From Arenibacter sp. 6A1 (GTDB taxonomy: Bacteria; Bacteroidota; Bacteroidia; Flavobacteriales; Flavobacteriaceae), in contig NZ_JAAXCQ010000012.1 in NCBI RefSeq assembly GCF_012272855.1, positions 1 through 64,000 on the forward strand: 64,000 nt of DNA, written 5' to 3'. A program made the translations under genes and the position numbers. Positions 45,234 to 56,460 of this stretch are shown one piece after another. The notes beneath the pieces are model-generated. The model saw nothing but the letters and a program-made list of their open reading frames with translations, was not told the origin of the DNA and made no database searches. Positions within the stretch are counted from its first letter, which is position 1, and the number at the start of each line of letters is the position of its first letter.

Positions 45234-45773
45234 TTAAAAGGAAATTGGTAAGGACACTCTAGTGTTGCCCCAACCTATCACCATATGTGCTCCTTTTTCA
45301 ACTTCCTTATAAGCTATAGAAAAAGCATCTAAAGATTCCGGTGCCTGGCTTACCTTGGCAGGTACTCTCAATACATCGGCAGTATCATCATAGGAGTAAG
45401 CTCCCCATTGGTTTAAGTTTTTATTGAAAATAATAGTCCATTCTTTTTCGCCTGGGATACTAAAAAGAGCATAAGAACCTGCTGGGATTACTTTTCCTCC
45501 GATGGTTGCATCTTTGTAGAATACAATTTCTGGGGCTTCGTTGGCTCCTGTTCTCCAAACCTTACCGGCAGGGGCAAGCTCAGAAATAGATCTTCCTTTT
45601 AATTGTGGCCTACTGTAGGTAACACGCATAGATTTTTGTGAAACCTTATAGTCAGAAGGGTAGGAAGCAATGTCGGCCGGACTCTTATCTAGACCGCTGA
45701 ATTTTTGGGCGTGTACCGTGCTTGTGAATGCCAAAGCAATGATCATTAGAGTAGTGGTAAATAAATTTTTCAT
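45234..45773 (-). CDS. DUF2911-family exported protein
   Basis: The protein has 179 residues, signal peptide to about VHAQ. The DUF2911 core is seen: YSRPQLKGR, WRTGANEAPEI, VIPAGSYALFSIPGEKEWTIIFNKNLNQWGAYSYDDTADVLRV (beta-rich). Function unknown. Own promoter (45797-45804). Confidence 0.9.
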   Translation of the reverse strand: MKNLFTTTLMIIALAFTSTVHAQKFSGLDKSPADIASYPSDYKVSQKSMRVTYSRPQLKGRSISELAPAGKVWRTGANEAPEIVFYKDATIGGKVIPAGSYALFSIPGEKEWTIIFNKNLNQWGAYSYDDTADVLRVPAKVSQAPESLDAFSIAYKEVEKGAHMVIGWGNTRVSLPISF

Positions 45774-45796
45774 GTTTTGTGTGTTTTTCTAAATGT

Positions 45797-45804
45797 CAAA
45801 TTTA
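45797..45804 (-). promoter_or_regulatory. -7 promoter element of the DUF2911 gene
   Basis: TAAATTTG on the minus strand, an exact TAnnTTTG match, 24 bases before the ATG. Confidence 0.55.
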
Positions 45805-46016
45805 GATAGTATTTCTAGATTTCCTTATATAAAGACACTATAATTTATTGCTACTTACATAATGACAGATTTGAAGCAGGATATTTAGTGTAAAAGTGTT
45901 AGTATATAACAATATGTTTATATTGGGTTTTAAACTGTAATCTATAAAGCTATATGTGTTTTATAATTGAAACATTAATCGCATCTTTGCCTTGTAATTG
46001 ATATAAAAACGATGGT

Positions 46017-47687
46017 ATGTGTGGAATAGTTTGTGCCTTTGACGTTAAGGAAAGTACAGAGGTTTTAAGACCTCAATTATTAGAAATGTCCAAAAAAATT
46101 AGACATAGAGGTCCGGATTGGAGTGGTATTTTCGCGAATGAAAAGGCTATTATGGCCCATGAGCGTTTAGCGATTGTAGATCCTGCATCTGGAAAGCAAC
46201 CTTTATTTAGTGAAGATAAAAAATTGGTCTTGGCCGCGAACGGTGAGATTTACAACCATAGAGAACTTAGAAAACAGTTCGAAGGAAAATATAATTTCCA
46301 AACAGAGTCTGATTGTGAGGTGATTTTAGCGCTTTATAAAGAAAAAGGGGCTGACTTTTTAGATGACATGAACGGTATTTTCGGATTTGCTATCTATGAT
46401 ACCGAAAAAGACGCGTATTTTATTGCTAGGGACCATATGGGGATTATTCCTTTATATATAGGTTGGGACATCAATGGTACCTTTTATGTAGCCTCTGAGC
46501 TAAAGGCCTTGGAAGGAACGTGTACAAAAATTCAGTTGTTTCCTCCGGGACATTATATGGAAAGCAAAGATGGCGAATTCAAGAAATGGTATTCCCGCGA
46601 TTGGATGGAGTACGATGCTGTAAAGGAAAACGAAACTAGTATCCAGGAAATAAAAGAAGCGTTGGAGGCAGCGGTACACCGTCAGCTAATGTCCGATGTT
46701 CCTTATGGGGTATTGCTTTCGGGAGGATTGGATTCTTCGGTAACTTCGGCAATTGCTAAAAAATATGCCCAAAAAAGAATAGAATCAGACGATACTACCG
46801 ATGCATGGTGGCCACAATTGCACTCTTTCTCTGTAGGGTTGGAAGGGTCTCCAGATCTTGCCGCAGCTCAGAAAGTAGCAGATCATATCGGTACCATTCA
46901 CCACGAAATAAAATTTACCATCCAAGAAGGATTGGATGCTATCAAAGATGTAATATACAACTTGGAAACCTATGATATTACTACCGTAAGGGCTTCTACG
47001 CCTATGTATCTTATGGCAAGGGTAATTAAGTCTATGGGTATTAAAATGGTGTTGTCCGGCGAAGGTGCAGATGAGTTGTTTGGAGGGTATTTATACTTCC
47101 ATAAAGCGCCGAACGCTCAGGAATTCCACGAGGAAACCGTACGTAAACTTAGTAAGCTCCATATGTACGACTGTTTAAGAGCCAACAAATCTTTGGCAGC
47201 TTGGGGTATTGAAGGTAGAGTGCCGTTTTTGGATAAGGAGTTTATGGACGTGGCCATGCGTATTAACCCTCAGGATAAAATGATCAACGGGGAGCGAATG
47301 GAGAAATGGGTGGTACGTAAAGCCTTCGAAGATATGTTGCCAGAGAGTGTTGCCTGGAGACAAAAAGAGCAATTTTCTGACGGTGTTGGGTATAGCTGGA
47401 TCGATACCTTAAAAGAAGTGGTCGATAAAGAGGTGACTAGCGAGCAATTGGCAAATGCCAAATATAGATTTCCGTTGCAAACCCCAACTTCTAAAGAAGA
47501 GTTTTATTACCGTTCAATTTTTGAAGAACATTTCCCTTCAGATGCCGCTGCCTTGTGCGTGCCTCAAGAGCCTTCTGTGGCCTGTAGTACCCAGATTGCC
47601 TTGGAATGGGATGAGGCTTTCAAAAACATGAACGATCCATCTGGTAGGGCCGTGTCTAAAGTGCACTCGGATGCATACGTAAAATAA
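46017..47687 (+). CDS. asnB: Asparagine synthase B (glutamine-hydrolysing)
   Basis: The protein has 556 residues. The N-terminal glutaminase starts MCGIV, with Cys2 as nucleophile after Met removal; RHRGPDWSG and NGEIYNH follow. The synthetase domain has the ATP pyrophosphatase loop LLSGGLDSSVTSA and later SGEGADELFGGY. It forms asparagine from aspartate, glutamine and ATP. Length matches E. coli AsnB (554). A near-consensus box CATCTTTG lies at 45982-45989. It ends at a terminator (47751-47799). Confidence 0.97.
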   Translation: MCGIVCAFDVKESTEVLRPQLLEMSKKIRHRGPDWSGIFANEKAIMAHERLAIVDPASGKQPLFSEDKKLVLAANGEIYNHRELRKQFEGKYNFQTESDCEVILALYKEKGADFLDDMNGIFGFAIYDTEKDAYFIARDHMGIIPLYIGWDINGTFYVASELKALEGTCTKIQLFPPGHYMESKDGEFKKWYSRDWMEYDAVKENETSIQEIKEALEAAVHRQLMSDVPYGVLLSGGLDSSVTSAIAKKYAQKRIESDDTTDAWWPQLHSFSVGLEGSPDLAAAQKVADHIGTIHHEIKFTIQEGLDAIKDVIYNLETYDITTVRASTPMYLMARVIKSMGIKMVLSGEGADELFGGYLYFHKAPNAQEFHEETVRKLSKLHMYDCLRANKSLAAWGIEGRVPFLDKEFMDVAMRINPQDKMINGERMEKWVVRKAFEDMLPESVAWRQKEQFSDGVGYSWIDTLKEVVDKEVTSEQLANAKYRFPLQTPTSKEEFYYRSIFEEHFPSDAAALCVPQEPSVACSTQIALEWDEAFKNMNDPSGRAVSKVHSDAYVK

Positions 47688-47750
47688 TTCCGATAGCATT
47701 CGGAAACAAAAAATGCTGTTTATTCAGTTTTTAGTTAAATTAGTCTTAAA

Positions 47751-47799
47751 GAAGCACCCACGGGTATCGAAGCAATTTCGGTACTGGGGTGCTTCTTTT
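47751..47799 (+). terminator. Terminator after asnB
   Basis: GAAGCACCC (47751-47759) pairs with GGGTGCTTC (47787-47795), with further pairing inside, then TTTT. Confidence 0.8.
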
Positions 47800-47908
47800 G
47801 GTTTGTAAACAAGGAGGTTTCGGGTCATAAAATAGAATTGAATTTGCTGTAGGTGCAATGTAGGGAAGGGCCGTGGTGGCGTTTAGGTTTTTAAAACCCC
47901 TAGGATAT

Positions 47909-48000
47909 TAATTTGGGCGTTCCCGCCTAGGGCGGTCGGGCTCTTGGCTATATCCCTTGCGTTGCTGCGGGGATGCCGCCGCCATCCCTAACGCAAAAAA
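47909..48000 (-). repeat. ~90-bp dispersed intergenic repeat, copy C
   Basis: An inverted copy of 8307-8398: it reads TTTGGGCGTTCCCGCC, then GCTATATCCCTTGCGTTGCT, and ends CATCCCTAACGCAAAAAA. It lies inside the 810-bp gap between asnB and gyrB; the rest of this gap shows no gene. Confidence 0.85.
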
Positions 48001-48451
48001 TAAGCCTATTGCTGCTCTAGGCAGGTTTGGTAAAGAAACTATAAGAATAATGGGTCTACGGTAGAAGAGCATAAGGACTGTCTTGGGAAAGCGAGGTAAT
48101 GCTTCTTATTAGCAGATCCTATGAAGGATAATCCTGTTGGTGGCATAGGTATGTCGATTTTTATTCTTTCTTGCTATACGCGTTTATTTTGATGTTTTAG
48201 GAAGGGGCCTAATATGGTCAATAGCCATTATCGGGTGGTCCTTTTATCAATAAAATGTTTTCTAGAAGTAAGGATTGGTAGTTATTATTTGCTCTAAACA
48301 ATGGTTAAACTTTAGAAATTTAACCTAGTGGAAATAAGGCGATTCTAAGATAATAGGGTCTTTTTAGGGGAGTTTCCGTATTTTTTAAATAAGTTGTTGA
48401 TAACTTCATAACTTTAGTGTACATCAATCCCTTATTTTATAGGGTATTGCT

Positions 48452-48459
48452 TATATTTG
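48452..48459 (+). promoter_or_regulatory. -7 promoter element of gyrB
   Basis: TATATTTG, an exact TAnnTTTG match, 38 bases before the ATG. No clear -33 TTG at the usual distance. Confidence 0.55.
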
Positions 48460-48482
48460 TAGGATTGCTAAAATTATAATGA

Positions 48483-50444
<1,962 letters not shown>

Positions 50445-50464
50445 GAAATAATAGTAAAAACAAC

Positions 50465-50495
50465 AAAAAACCCGTACCCTTGGTGCGGGTTTTTT
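50465..50495 (+). terminator. Terminator after gyrB
   Basis: AAAAAACCCG... pairs with ...CGGGTTTTTT across a short loop, ending in Ts. Confidence 0.85.
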
Positions 50496-50617
50496 GTTTT
50501 TAGATCATATAGGGATTCCTTATCTTGTTGCGTCACATTTGTATCCTTTGCTAGTGCAAGGCTAAGTAAATAAATGGAGAAGAAAAAAGATAACTACTAA
50601 ATATAAATAACCATTCT

Positions 50618-51631
50618 ATGAAAAATGTAATTGCTTTTGTTTTTTTAGTTTGTGGACCTGTGCTGTATTCCCAGTCCAATATTAACGAGGTGTTTGCTGC
50701 CGGGATTGAGGATACGGAGAAATTTTCAAACAGTTATTTTTCGCCAGTTTCGGAAGCGGCTATCTATGGGCTCTCTAATGGGTGGTATAATTCTGCTCAG
50801 ACGAAACCTTTAGGCGGATTCGAAATTTCTTTGATAGGAAACATGACCTCTTTTAAGAATAAGAGAGATAAAATGGAATTCAATCTAGATACGGCCGACT
50901 ATAAAAACCTGAAATTTCAAGATGGAAGTGCCTCTAAATTCGTGTCTACCGCGCTGGGAGATATAGAGGGAATCGGAGTCTATGTGGAGGGCGAAGTGGT
51001 GCCTGGAGTTAATACTAAGGAAGAATTTGAGTTGCCTACCGGAATCGCTTCCGAAGGGATAAACTTTATCCCAACGGCCTTTTTGCAGCTAAGTTTTGGA
51101 CTTGTTAAAGGAATGGAGATAAAGGCCAGGTTTTTACCGAAAATAGACACCGAAGAAGTGGCTTTAGGCTTGTATGGCGCTGGATTGCAGTACGATTTTA
51201 CGTCCCTTTTACCGGCAGAGGATGTTTTGCCAGTGGCTATTTCCGGAGTTGTCGGGTTTACGCATTTAGATGCAACCTATGATTTTACCAATTCTATTAT
51301 TGTAGATGGTGAAAACCAAAGGGTAGAAATAGATATGAACGTATGGTCTTTTCAGGCGGTGGCCTCCACTAGGTTGAAAATAATTAACTTTTATGGTGGG
51401 CTAGGGTATATTTCCGGTAAGTCTAATACCGATGTGTTGGGAACCTATACCGTGAAAAGCGGGCCTTTTCAACAAACCTATGTCGATCCGTTTTCTATGA
51501 AAAAGGACGCCAAAGGGATGAATGCTACCATTGGGGCTAAATTGAAACTAGGCTTTTTTAGGCTAAATGTCGATTATGCCATTGCAGACTTTAACAACCT
51601 TACCGTTGGTGTTAATTTTGGATTTAGATAA
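50618..51631 (+). CDS. Outer-membrane beta-barrel protein, DUF6588-like
   Basis: The protein has 337 residues, signal peptide to about VLYSQ. The rest alternates short hydrophobic and polar strands and ends with an aromatic residue (TVGVNFGFR region), as in barrels. The pattern resembles the DUF6588 family; name from memory. No ligand known. It lies between gyrB and mdh and appears monocistronic. Confidence 0.75.
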   Translation: MKNVIAFVFLVCGPVLYSQSNINEVFAAGIEDTEKFSNSYFSPVSEAAIYGLSNGWYNSAQTKPLGGFEISLIGNMTSFKNKRDKMEFNLDTADYKNLKFQDGSASKFVSTALGDIEGIGVYVEGEVVPGVNTKEEFELPTGIASEGINFIPTAFLQLSFGLVKGMEIKARFLPKIDTEEVALGLYGAGLQYDFTSLLPAEDVLPVAISGVVGFTHLDATYDFTNSIIVDGENQRVEIDMNVWSFQAVASTRLKIINFYGGLGYISGKSNTDVLGTYTVKSGPFQQTYVDPFSMKKDAKGMNATIGAKLKLGFFRLNVDYAIADFNNLTVGVNFGFR

Positions 51632-51945
51632 ATCTCACCTTATAATAGCATCATAAGAAAGTTGCTGTTCTAAAGAAGTACTTAAATATTCCGCCTTGGA
51701 TTCAACGACTTAAAGCCTTTTCGTTCCTGAAAAGCTTTGGTTTTTCAATTCAAGACGGATTTTTTAGTTATAAGAATCTTAATGAAATTGGTGCCTTTAT
51801 TGATTTTAAAGGCAATGTGCCAATTCTGAAACGAATAAAGATGTAAAGGGTGGGGGTTTGGAGGTGTTTTTTTTGAAATACAGGAAGTAGATAGCCTGTG
51901 TAGTACTGTTTTATTAAGGTTATAGGACTGATAATCTTAAATTTT

Positions 51946-52092
51946 CTACGGGTCGTATTTTAAGATCGCAGTGGCGGAATTTGAGCTTTTAAAATGTGCT
52001 TCACTAACGGTCTCATGGCTTTCTGTTGTTCTGGTGTATTTACTCCCTAATAGAATAACCATAATGACTAAGAAACAATATAATCTTTTCAT
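51946..52092 (-). CDS. 48-residue secreted peptide, unknown
   Basis: A small ORF with ATG at 52092 and stop TAG at 51946. It starts MKRLYCFLVIMVILLGSKY, a compact signal-peptide-like N terminus (basic residues, 11 hydrophobic residues), followed by a polar tail TRTTESHETVSEAHFKSSNS. There is no lipobox. No homologue recognised. Chance ORFs rarely have a clean signal sequence, but proof needs expression or conservation data. Confidence 0.4.
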   Translation of the reverse strand: MKRLYCFLVIMVILLGSKYTRTTESHETVSEAHFKSSNSATAILKYDP

Positions 52093-52299
52093 ATTGAAGT
52101 TGTTTTATGAATGGATCTTATATGTTTAACGTTTTAGGACCAAGGATTATTATAATAAACCGGTCAAAAGGGGCCTATAATTATGGCTTAGTCGGAAAAA
52201 TGTAAGGAATACCATTATAAAGAAGGATTTTAGACCCTTTATTTATGGTTTTTTTGTTTTTACTTTATTTAAAGTCGATATTGTTCTATCAAAAATCTG

Positions 52300-52307
52300 T
52301 ATTTTTG
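52300..52307 (+). promoter_or_regulatory. -7 promoter element of mdh
   Basis: TATTTTTG with TTG at 52281-52283, 16 bases apart; 33 bases before the ATG. Confidence 0.6.
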
Positions 52308-52340
52308 GGAGATTAAAAATAATTTTAAACTAACATTATA

Positions 52341-53267
52341 ATGAAAGTTACCGTAGTTGGAGCAGGTGCTGTAGGTGCAAGTTGCGCAGAATACATCGCT
52401 ATAAAGAATTTTGCATCGGAAGTAGTAATATTAGATATTAAGGAAGGTTTTGCTGAAGGGAAGGCCATGGACTTAATGCAAACGGCTTCCTTGAATGGTT
52501 TTGATACCAAAATCACAGGAATTACTAATGACTATAGCAAAACAGCAGGAAGCGATATTGCGGTTATCACCTCTGGTATTCCACGTAAGCCAGGTATGAC
52601 CCGTGAAGAATTGATTGGGATAAATGCTGGGATCGTAAAAACAGTTTCTGCTAATTTATTAGAGCATTCACCAAATGTGACCCTGATAGTTGTAAGTAAC
52701 CCTATGGATACTATGACCTATTTGGTACACAAAACTACAGGTTTGCCTAAAAATAGAATTATAGGAATGGGTGGAGCTTTGGATAGTGCCCGTTTTAAAT
52801 ATAGGCTGGCAGAGGCTTTAGAGGCCCCTATTTCTGATGTCGACGGTATGGTTATCGGAGGTCACAGCGATACAGGGATGGTTCCTTTAACGGCCCATGC
52901 TACTAGAAATAGTATTAAGGTATCCGAATTCTTGTCAGAAGAAAGATTGTCTCAAGTAGCAGAAGATACTAAAGTAGGAGGTGCTACCCTAACTAAGTTA
53001 TTGGGTACTAGTGCATGGTATGCCCCAGGTGCAGCCGTGTCTTCACTAGTACATGCTATTGCTTGCGATCAGCAAAAAATGTTCCCTTGCTCTGTATTGT
53101 TGGAAGGAGAATACGGTTTAAATGATATTTGTATTGGTGTTCCTGTAATTTTAGGGAAAAATGGCATCGAGAAAATTGTCAATATCGAATTGACCGAAGA
53201 TGAGAAAAACAAAATGCAACAAAGTGCAGAAGGAGTAAGAAAAACGAATGCTCTTTTGGAATTATAA
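52341..53267 (+). CDS. mdh: Malate dehydrogenase
   Basis: The protein has 308 residues. NAD-binding start KVTVVGAGAVGASCAEYIA, the cofactor-specificity acid in VVILDIKEG (Asp, so NAD), catalytic loop ITSGIPRKPGMTRE with the substrate arginines, VVSNPMD, LDSARFKYRLAE and GGHSDTGMVPL with the catalytic His. It is an LDH-like malate dehydrogenase of the TCA cycle. It lies before secDF in the same direction but with a terminator between. Confidence 0.96.
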   Translation: MKVTVVGAGAVGASCAEYIAIKNFASEVVILDIKEGFAEGKAMDLMQTASLNGFDTKITGITNDYSKTAGSDIAVITSGIPRKPGMTREELIGINAGIVKTVSANLLEHSPNVTLIVVSNPMDTMTYLVHKTTGLPKNRIIGMGGALDSARFKYRLAEALEAPISDVDGMVIGGHSDTGMVPLTAHATRNSIKVSEFLSEERLSQVAEDTKVGGATLTKLLGTSAWYAPGAAVSSLVHAIACDQQKMFPCSVLLEGEYGLNDICIGVPVILGKNGIEKIVNIELTEDEKNKMQQSAEGVRKTNALLEL

Positions 53268-53288
53268 GCTTTAATGAGATTGAAATTT

Positions 53289-53341
53289 AAGGCATCCGTC
53301 ACCATAGCCACTGATGAAAATCAGCTTGGGACGGGTGCCTT
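53289..53341 (+). terminator. Terminator after mdh
   Basis: AAGGCATCCGTC (53289-53300) pairs with GGACGGGTGCCTT (53329-53341) with a long loop and G-T pairs, followed by GGTTTTG; modest T-run. Confidence 0.6.
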
Positions 53342-53383
53342 GGTTTTGAAAAAAATATAATTGTTAGTTCCTTAGGGAAATAA

Positions 53384-53391
53384 TATATTTG
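53384..53391 (+). promoter_or_regulatory. -7 promoter element of secDF
   Basis: TATATTTG with TTG at 53361-53363, 20 bases apart; 40 bases before the ATG. Confidence 0.65.
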
Positions 53392-53431
53392 CACGCTATT
53401 CACGAAAACCATTTATAAATTAATATAACCA

Positions 53432-56401
53432 ATGCAGAATAAAGGACTTATAAAGCTTTTTGCTTTCTTGTTTGGGCTAGTTAGTATTTATCAGCTATCC
53501 TACACTTTTATTACGAATAAGGTTGAAAAGGAAGCTACTGTCTTTGCTACCAACAATATTCCAGAATCAGAAGAAAATTATATCGAAAAAAGAGAGGAAT
53601 TGGAAGCCAGGTATTTGGATTCCATAGGAAATAACTCTATTCTAGGATATACCACTTATCACGAAGCTAAAAAGAAGGAACTTAACAAAGGACTGGATTT
53701 AAAAGGTGGAATCAACGTAACCCTACAGATATCTGTAAAGGATATTTTAAAAGGTTTGGCTGGGAATACCAAAAATGCCGTCTTCAATAAGGCCTTGGCT
53801 GATGCAGATGTAGCTTCAAAAAGTAGTGATGCTACTTATATTGATTTGTTTTTTGAAGCCTTTGATAAAATTAAAGGGGACACTAAATTAGCTTCTCCAG
53901 ACATTTTCGCCAATAAAGGCCTAAGTGATGTAATTAACTTCCAAATGACCGATGAGCAGGTGAAGCCTATCTTGAAAACCAAGATAGACCAATCTATTGT
54001 CTCTGCTTTCGAAGTATTGCGCGAGCGTATCGATGGTTTTGGAGTTACACAGCCTAACATCCAAAGAGAAGGAAATTCTGGTCGTATCTTAGTAGAATTG
54101 CCAGGGGCAAGAGATATCGCTAGAGCACAGGATTTGTTATCGAGTACTGCACAATTGGAGTTTTGGGAAACTTATAAACAAAGCAACCCAAGCTTAGGTG
54201 CTTTTTTACAAGCTGCTAACGAAAAATTAAAAACAATCGTTACAGTAGAGAAACCAGAGGTTAACGCTAAGCCAGAATCTGAATTAGATTCTTTATTGTC
54301 CGATGTGTCTCAGGATTCACTAGATTTCTCACAAGAGGCGAACCCTTTGTTTAGCTTGTTGCTACCTACAAATCCTAACGGAAATGCATTGGTAAGTGCT
54401 GCTATTAAAGATACTGCCAAAATTGGTGAGTACCTAAGAATGAAAGAAATTCGTCGTTTGATCCCTGCAGATATCCAATTTGTGAAATTCGTTTGGGAAC
54501 GTCCAAGTGAAGGGGCAGAGATCGTAGACCTATATGCATTAAAATCTAATAGAGACAATACTCCTAGAATTAGTGGTGATGTTGTTTCGGATGCTACCGA
54601 TACTTTTGACCAGTTTAATAAGCCTGCGGTTTCTATGACCATGAATACAAAAGGGGCTAAAGAATGGGAAAAATTAACAGGTGATGCTTTTAATAACCAA
54701 ACGGGTATTGCTATTGTTTTAGATAATAAGGTATATACCGCACCGGGAGTTTCTTCAGGTCCAATTTCAGGAGGACGTTCTGAGATTACTGGAAACTTTA
54801 CTATTAACGAAACTAAAGATATCTCCAATGTTTTAAGAGCTGGTAAATTACCTGCCTCTGCAGATATTATTCAATCAGAAATTGTTGGACCGTCATTAGG
54901 ACAAGAAGCTATCGATAGTGGTTTTACTTCCTTTATGATTGCCATGATGATTGTTTTGGTATGGATGGTGTTTTATTACGGGAAAGCTGGTATAGCTGCT
55001 GATGTTGCGCTATTGTTGAATATCCTATTAATATTTGGGGTGTTGGTGAGCTTAAATGCTGTGTTGACATTGCCGGGAATTGCAGGTATTGTTTTAACTA
55101 TTGGTATGTCGGTAGATGCTAACGTACTTATCTTTGAACGTATTAAAGAAGAATTGGCGAAAGGAAAAGGACAAAGCCAGGCGATTGCTGACGGTTTTGG
55201 AAACGCTCTTTCTTCAATTATGGATGCTAACATCACAACAGGTCTTACGGCATTAATATTATTCGTATTTGGATCTGGACCAATAAAAGGATTTGCTACT
55301 ACCTTACTTATAGGTATTGTAACTTCGTTGTTCACGGCTATTTTCATTACTAGACTGATCGTAGATTGGTATGTTTCTGGTAAGGGGAAAAGTTTGGACT
55401 TCTCTACAAACATCACTAAAAGTTTGTTTAAGAACATTAATATTAACTTCCTAGGAAAAAGAAAGATCGCTTATATCGTTTCTTCTATTTTTGTGACTAT
55501 CGGATTGTTCTCCTTGTTTTTTGGACCAGGTTTACAGCAAGGGGTCGATTTTGTAGGGGGACGTTCTTACACGGTCCGATTCGAGAAGGTAGTGAGTCCT
55601 TCTGAAATTGCTTCGGAATTAAATACTGTATTTGGTAGTGGAACCAATGTGAAAACATTTGGTGATGCAAATCAAATTAAAATTACAACACCTTATAAGG
55701 TAGATGTAGAAGGTATTGAAGTAGATAATGAAATTCAAGAGAAGTTATACACTTCCCTGCAAAAGTATTTGCCAGACGGTACTAGCTTCGACGAATTTAC
55801 AGTAGGAAGCACTGGGAAATCTGTAGGTATCATGCAATCTATAAAAGTAGGTCCAACCATCGCAGATGATATTAAAAAGAATGCCTTCTTAGCGATTTTC
55901 GGTTCCCTAGCGGTAGTATTCCTATATATCCTTCTTAGGTTCCGTAAATGGCAGTTCTCATTAGGAGCTGTGGTAGCTGTATTCCACGATATTTTAATCG
56001 TATTGGGAGTATTCTCTGTGCTAGGTAAAATAATGCCTTTTAACATGGAGATTGATCAGGCCTTTATTGCAGCAATATTAACGGTGATCGGTTATTCCTT
56101 GAACGATACAGTGGTAGTGTTTGACCGTATTAGGGAAATCATTGCAGAAAAAGGTTGGAGTGCTGGTCAAAATACCAACTTGGCAATAAACAGTACCTTG
56201 AGTAGAACCTTGAATACCTCTATGACTACCTTGGTAGTATTATTGGCTATTTTCATCTTCGGAGGGGAATCGCTAAGAGGATTTATGTTCGCTATGATTA
56301 TAGGGGTAATTGTAGGTACTTATTCTTCTATTTTCATCGCAACTCCAGTGATGTTCGATACCTTGAAAAAGAAGGTTCAAGAAGGAGAAACAGTAGAATA
56401 A
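53432..56401 (+). CDS. secDF: Protein translocase subunit SecDF (fused SecD-SecF)
   Basis: The protein has 989 residues. The N-terminal SecD half begins with a membrane segment, then a large periplasmic P1 domain containing LKGGINVTLQISVKDIL and RIDGFGVTQPNIQREG; TM segments follow with TIGMSVDANVLIFERIKEELAKGKG. The SecF half begins near 670 (RKIAYIVSSIFVTIGL, then GVDFVGGRSYTV) and ends with TVIGYSLNDTVVVFDRIRE and later TM segments. It uses the proton motive force to finish protein export through SecYEG. The fused form is usual in Bacteroidota. Own promoter and terminator. Confidence 0.97.
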   Translation: MQNKGLIKLFAFLFGLVSIYQLSYTFITNKVEKEATVFATNNIPESEENYIEKREELEARYLDSIGNNSILGYTTYHEAKKKELNKGLDLKGGINVTLQISVKDILKGLAGNTKNAVFNKALADADVASKSSDATYIDLFFEAFDKIKGDTKLASPDIFANKGLSDVINFQMTDEQVKPILKTKIDQSIVSAFEVLRERIDGFGVTQPNIQREGNSGRILVELPGARDIARAQDLLSSTAQLEFWETYKQSNPSLGAFLQAANEKLKTIVTVEKPEVNAKPESELDSLLSDVSQDSLDFSQEANPLFSLLLPTNPNGNALVSAAIKDTAKIGEYLRMKEIRRLIPADIQFVKFVWERPSEGAEIVDLYALKSNRDNTPRISGDVVSDATDTFDQFNKPAVSMTMNTKGAKEWEKLTGDAFNNQTGIAIVLDNKVYTAPGVSSGPISGGRSEITGNFTINETKDISNVLRAGKLPASADIIQSEIVGPSLGQEAIDSGFTSFMIAMMIVLVWMVFYYGKAGIAADVALLLNILLIFGVLVSLNAVLTLPGIAGIVLTIGMSVDANVLIFERIKEELAKGKGQSQAIADGFGNALSSIMDANITTGLTALILFVFGSGPIKGFATTLLIGIVTSLFTAIFITRLIVDWYVSGKGKSLDFSTNITKSLFKNININFLGKRKIAYIVSSIFVTIGLFSLFFGPGLQQGVDFVGGRSYTVRFEKVVSPSEIASELNTVFGSGTNVKTFGDANQIKITTPYKVDVEGIEVDNEIQEKLYTSLQKYLPDGTSFDEFTVGSTGKSVGIMQSIKVGPTIADDIKKNAFLAIFGSLAVVFLYILLRFRKWQFSLGAVVAVFHDILIVLGVFSVLGKIMPFNMEIDQAFIAAILTVIGYSLNDTVVVFDRIREIIAEKGWSAGQNTNLAINSTLSRTLNTSMTTLVVLLAIFIFGGESLRGFMFAMIIGVIVGTYSSIFIATPVMFDTLKKKVQEGETVE

Positions 56402-56427
56402 ATAAGATTACATTATAATGTTATATG

Positions 56428-56455
56428 AAAAGAGCCGCTGATTAGCGGCTCTTTT
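56428..56455. terminator. Terminator of secDF
   Basis: AAAAGAGCCGCT (56428-56439) pairs with AGCGGCTCTTTT (56444-56455), 4-nt loop and T-run. Confidence 0.9.
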
Positions 56456-56460
56456 TTTTG

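Larger units (their letters stand above)
51632..52340. other. 710-bp gap before mdh, with a small minus-strand ORF
   Basis: It holds an imperfect hairpin at about 51690-51770 (arms like TCCGCCTTGGATTCAA with G-T pairs, followed by T-rich sequence), probably the terminator of the barrel gene; the 48-residue ORF at 51946-52092; and the mdh promoter at 52300. Confidence 0.5.
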
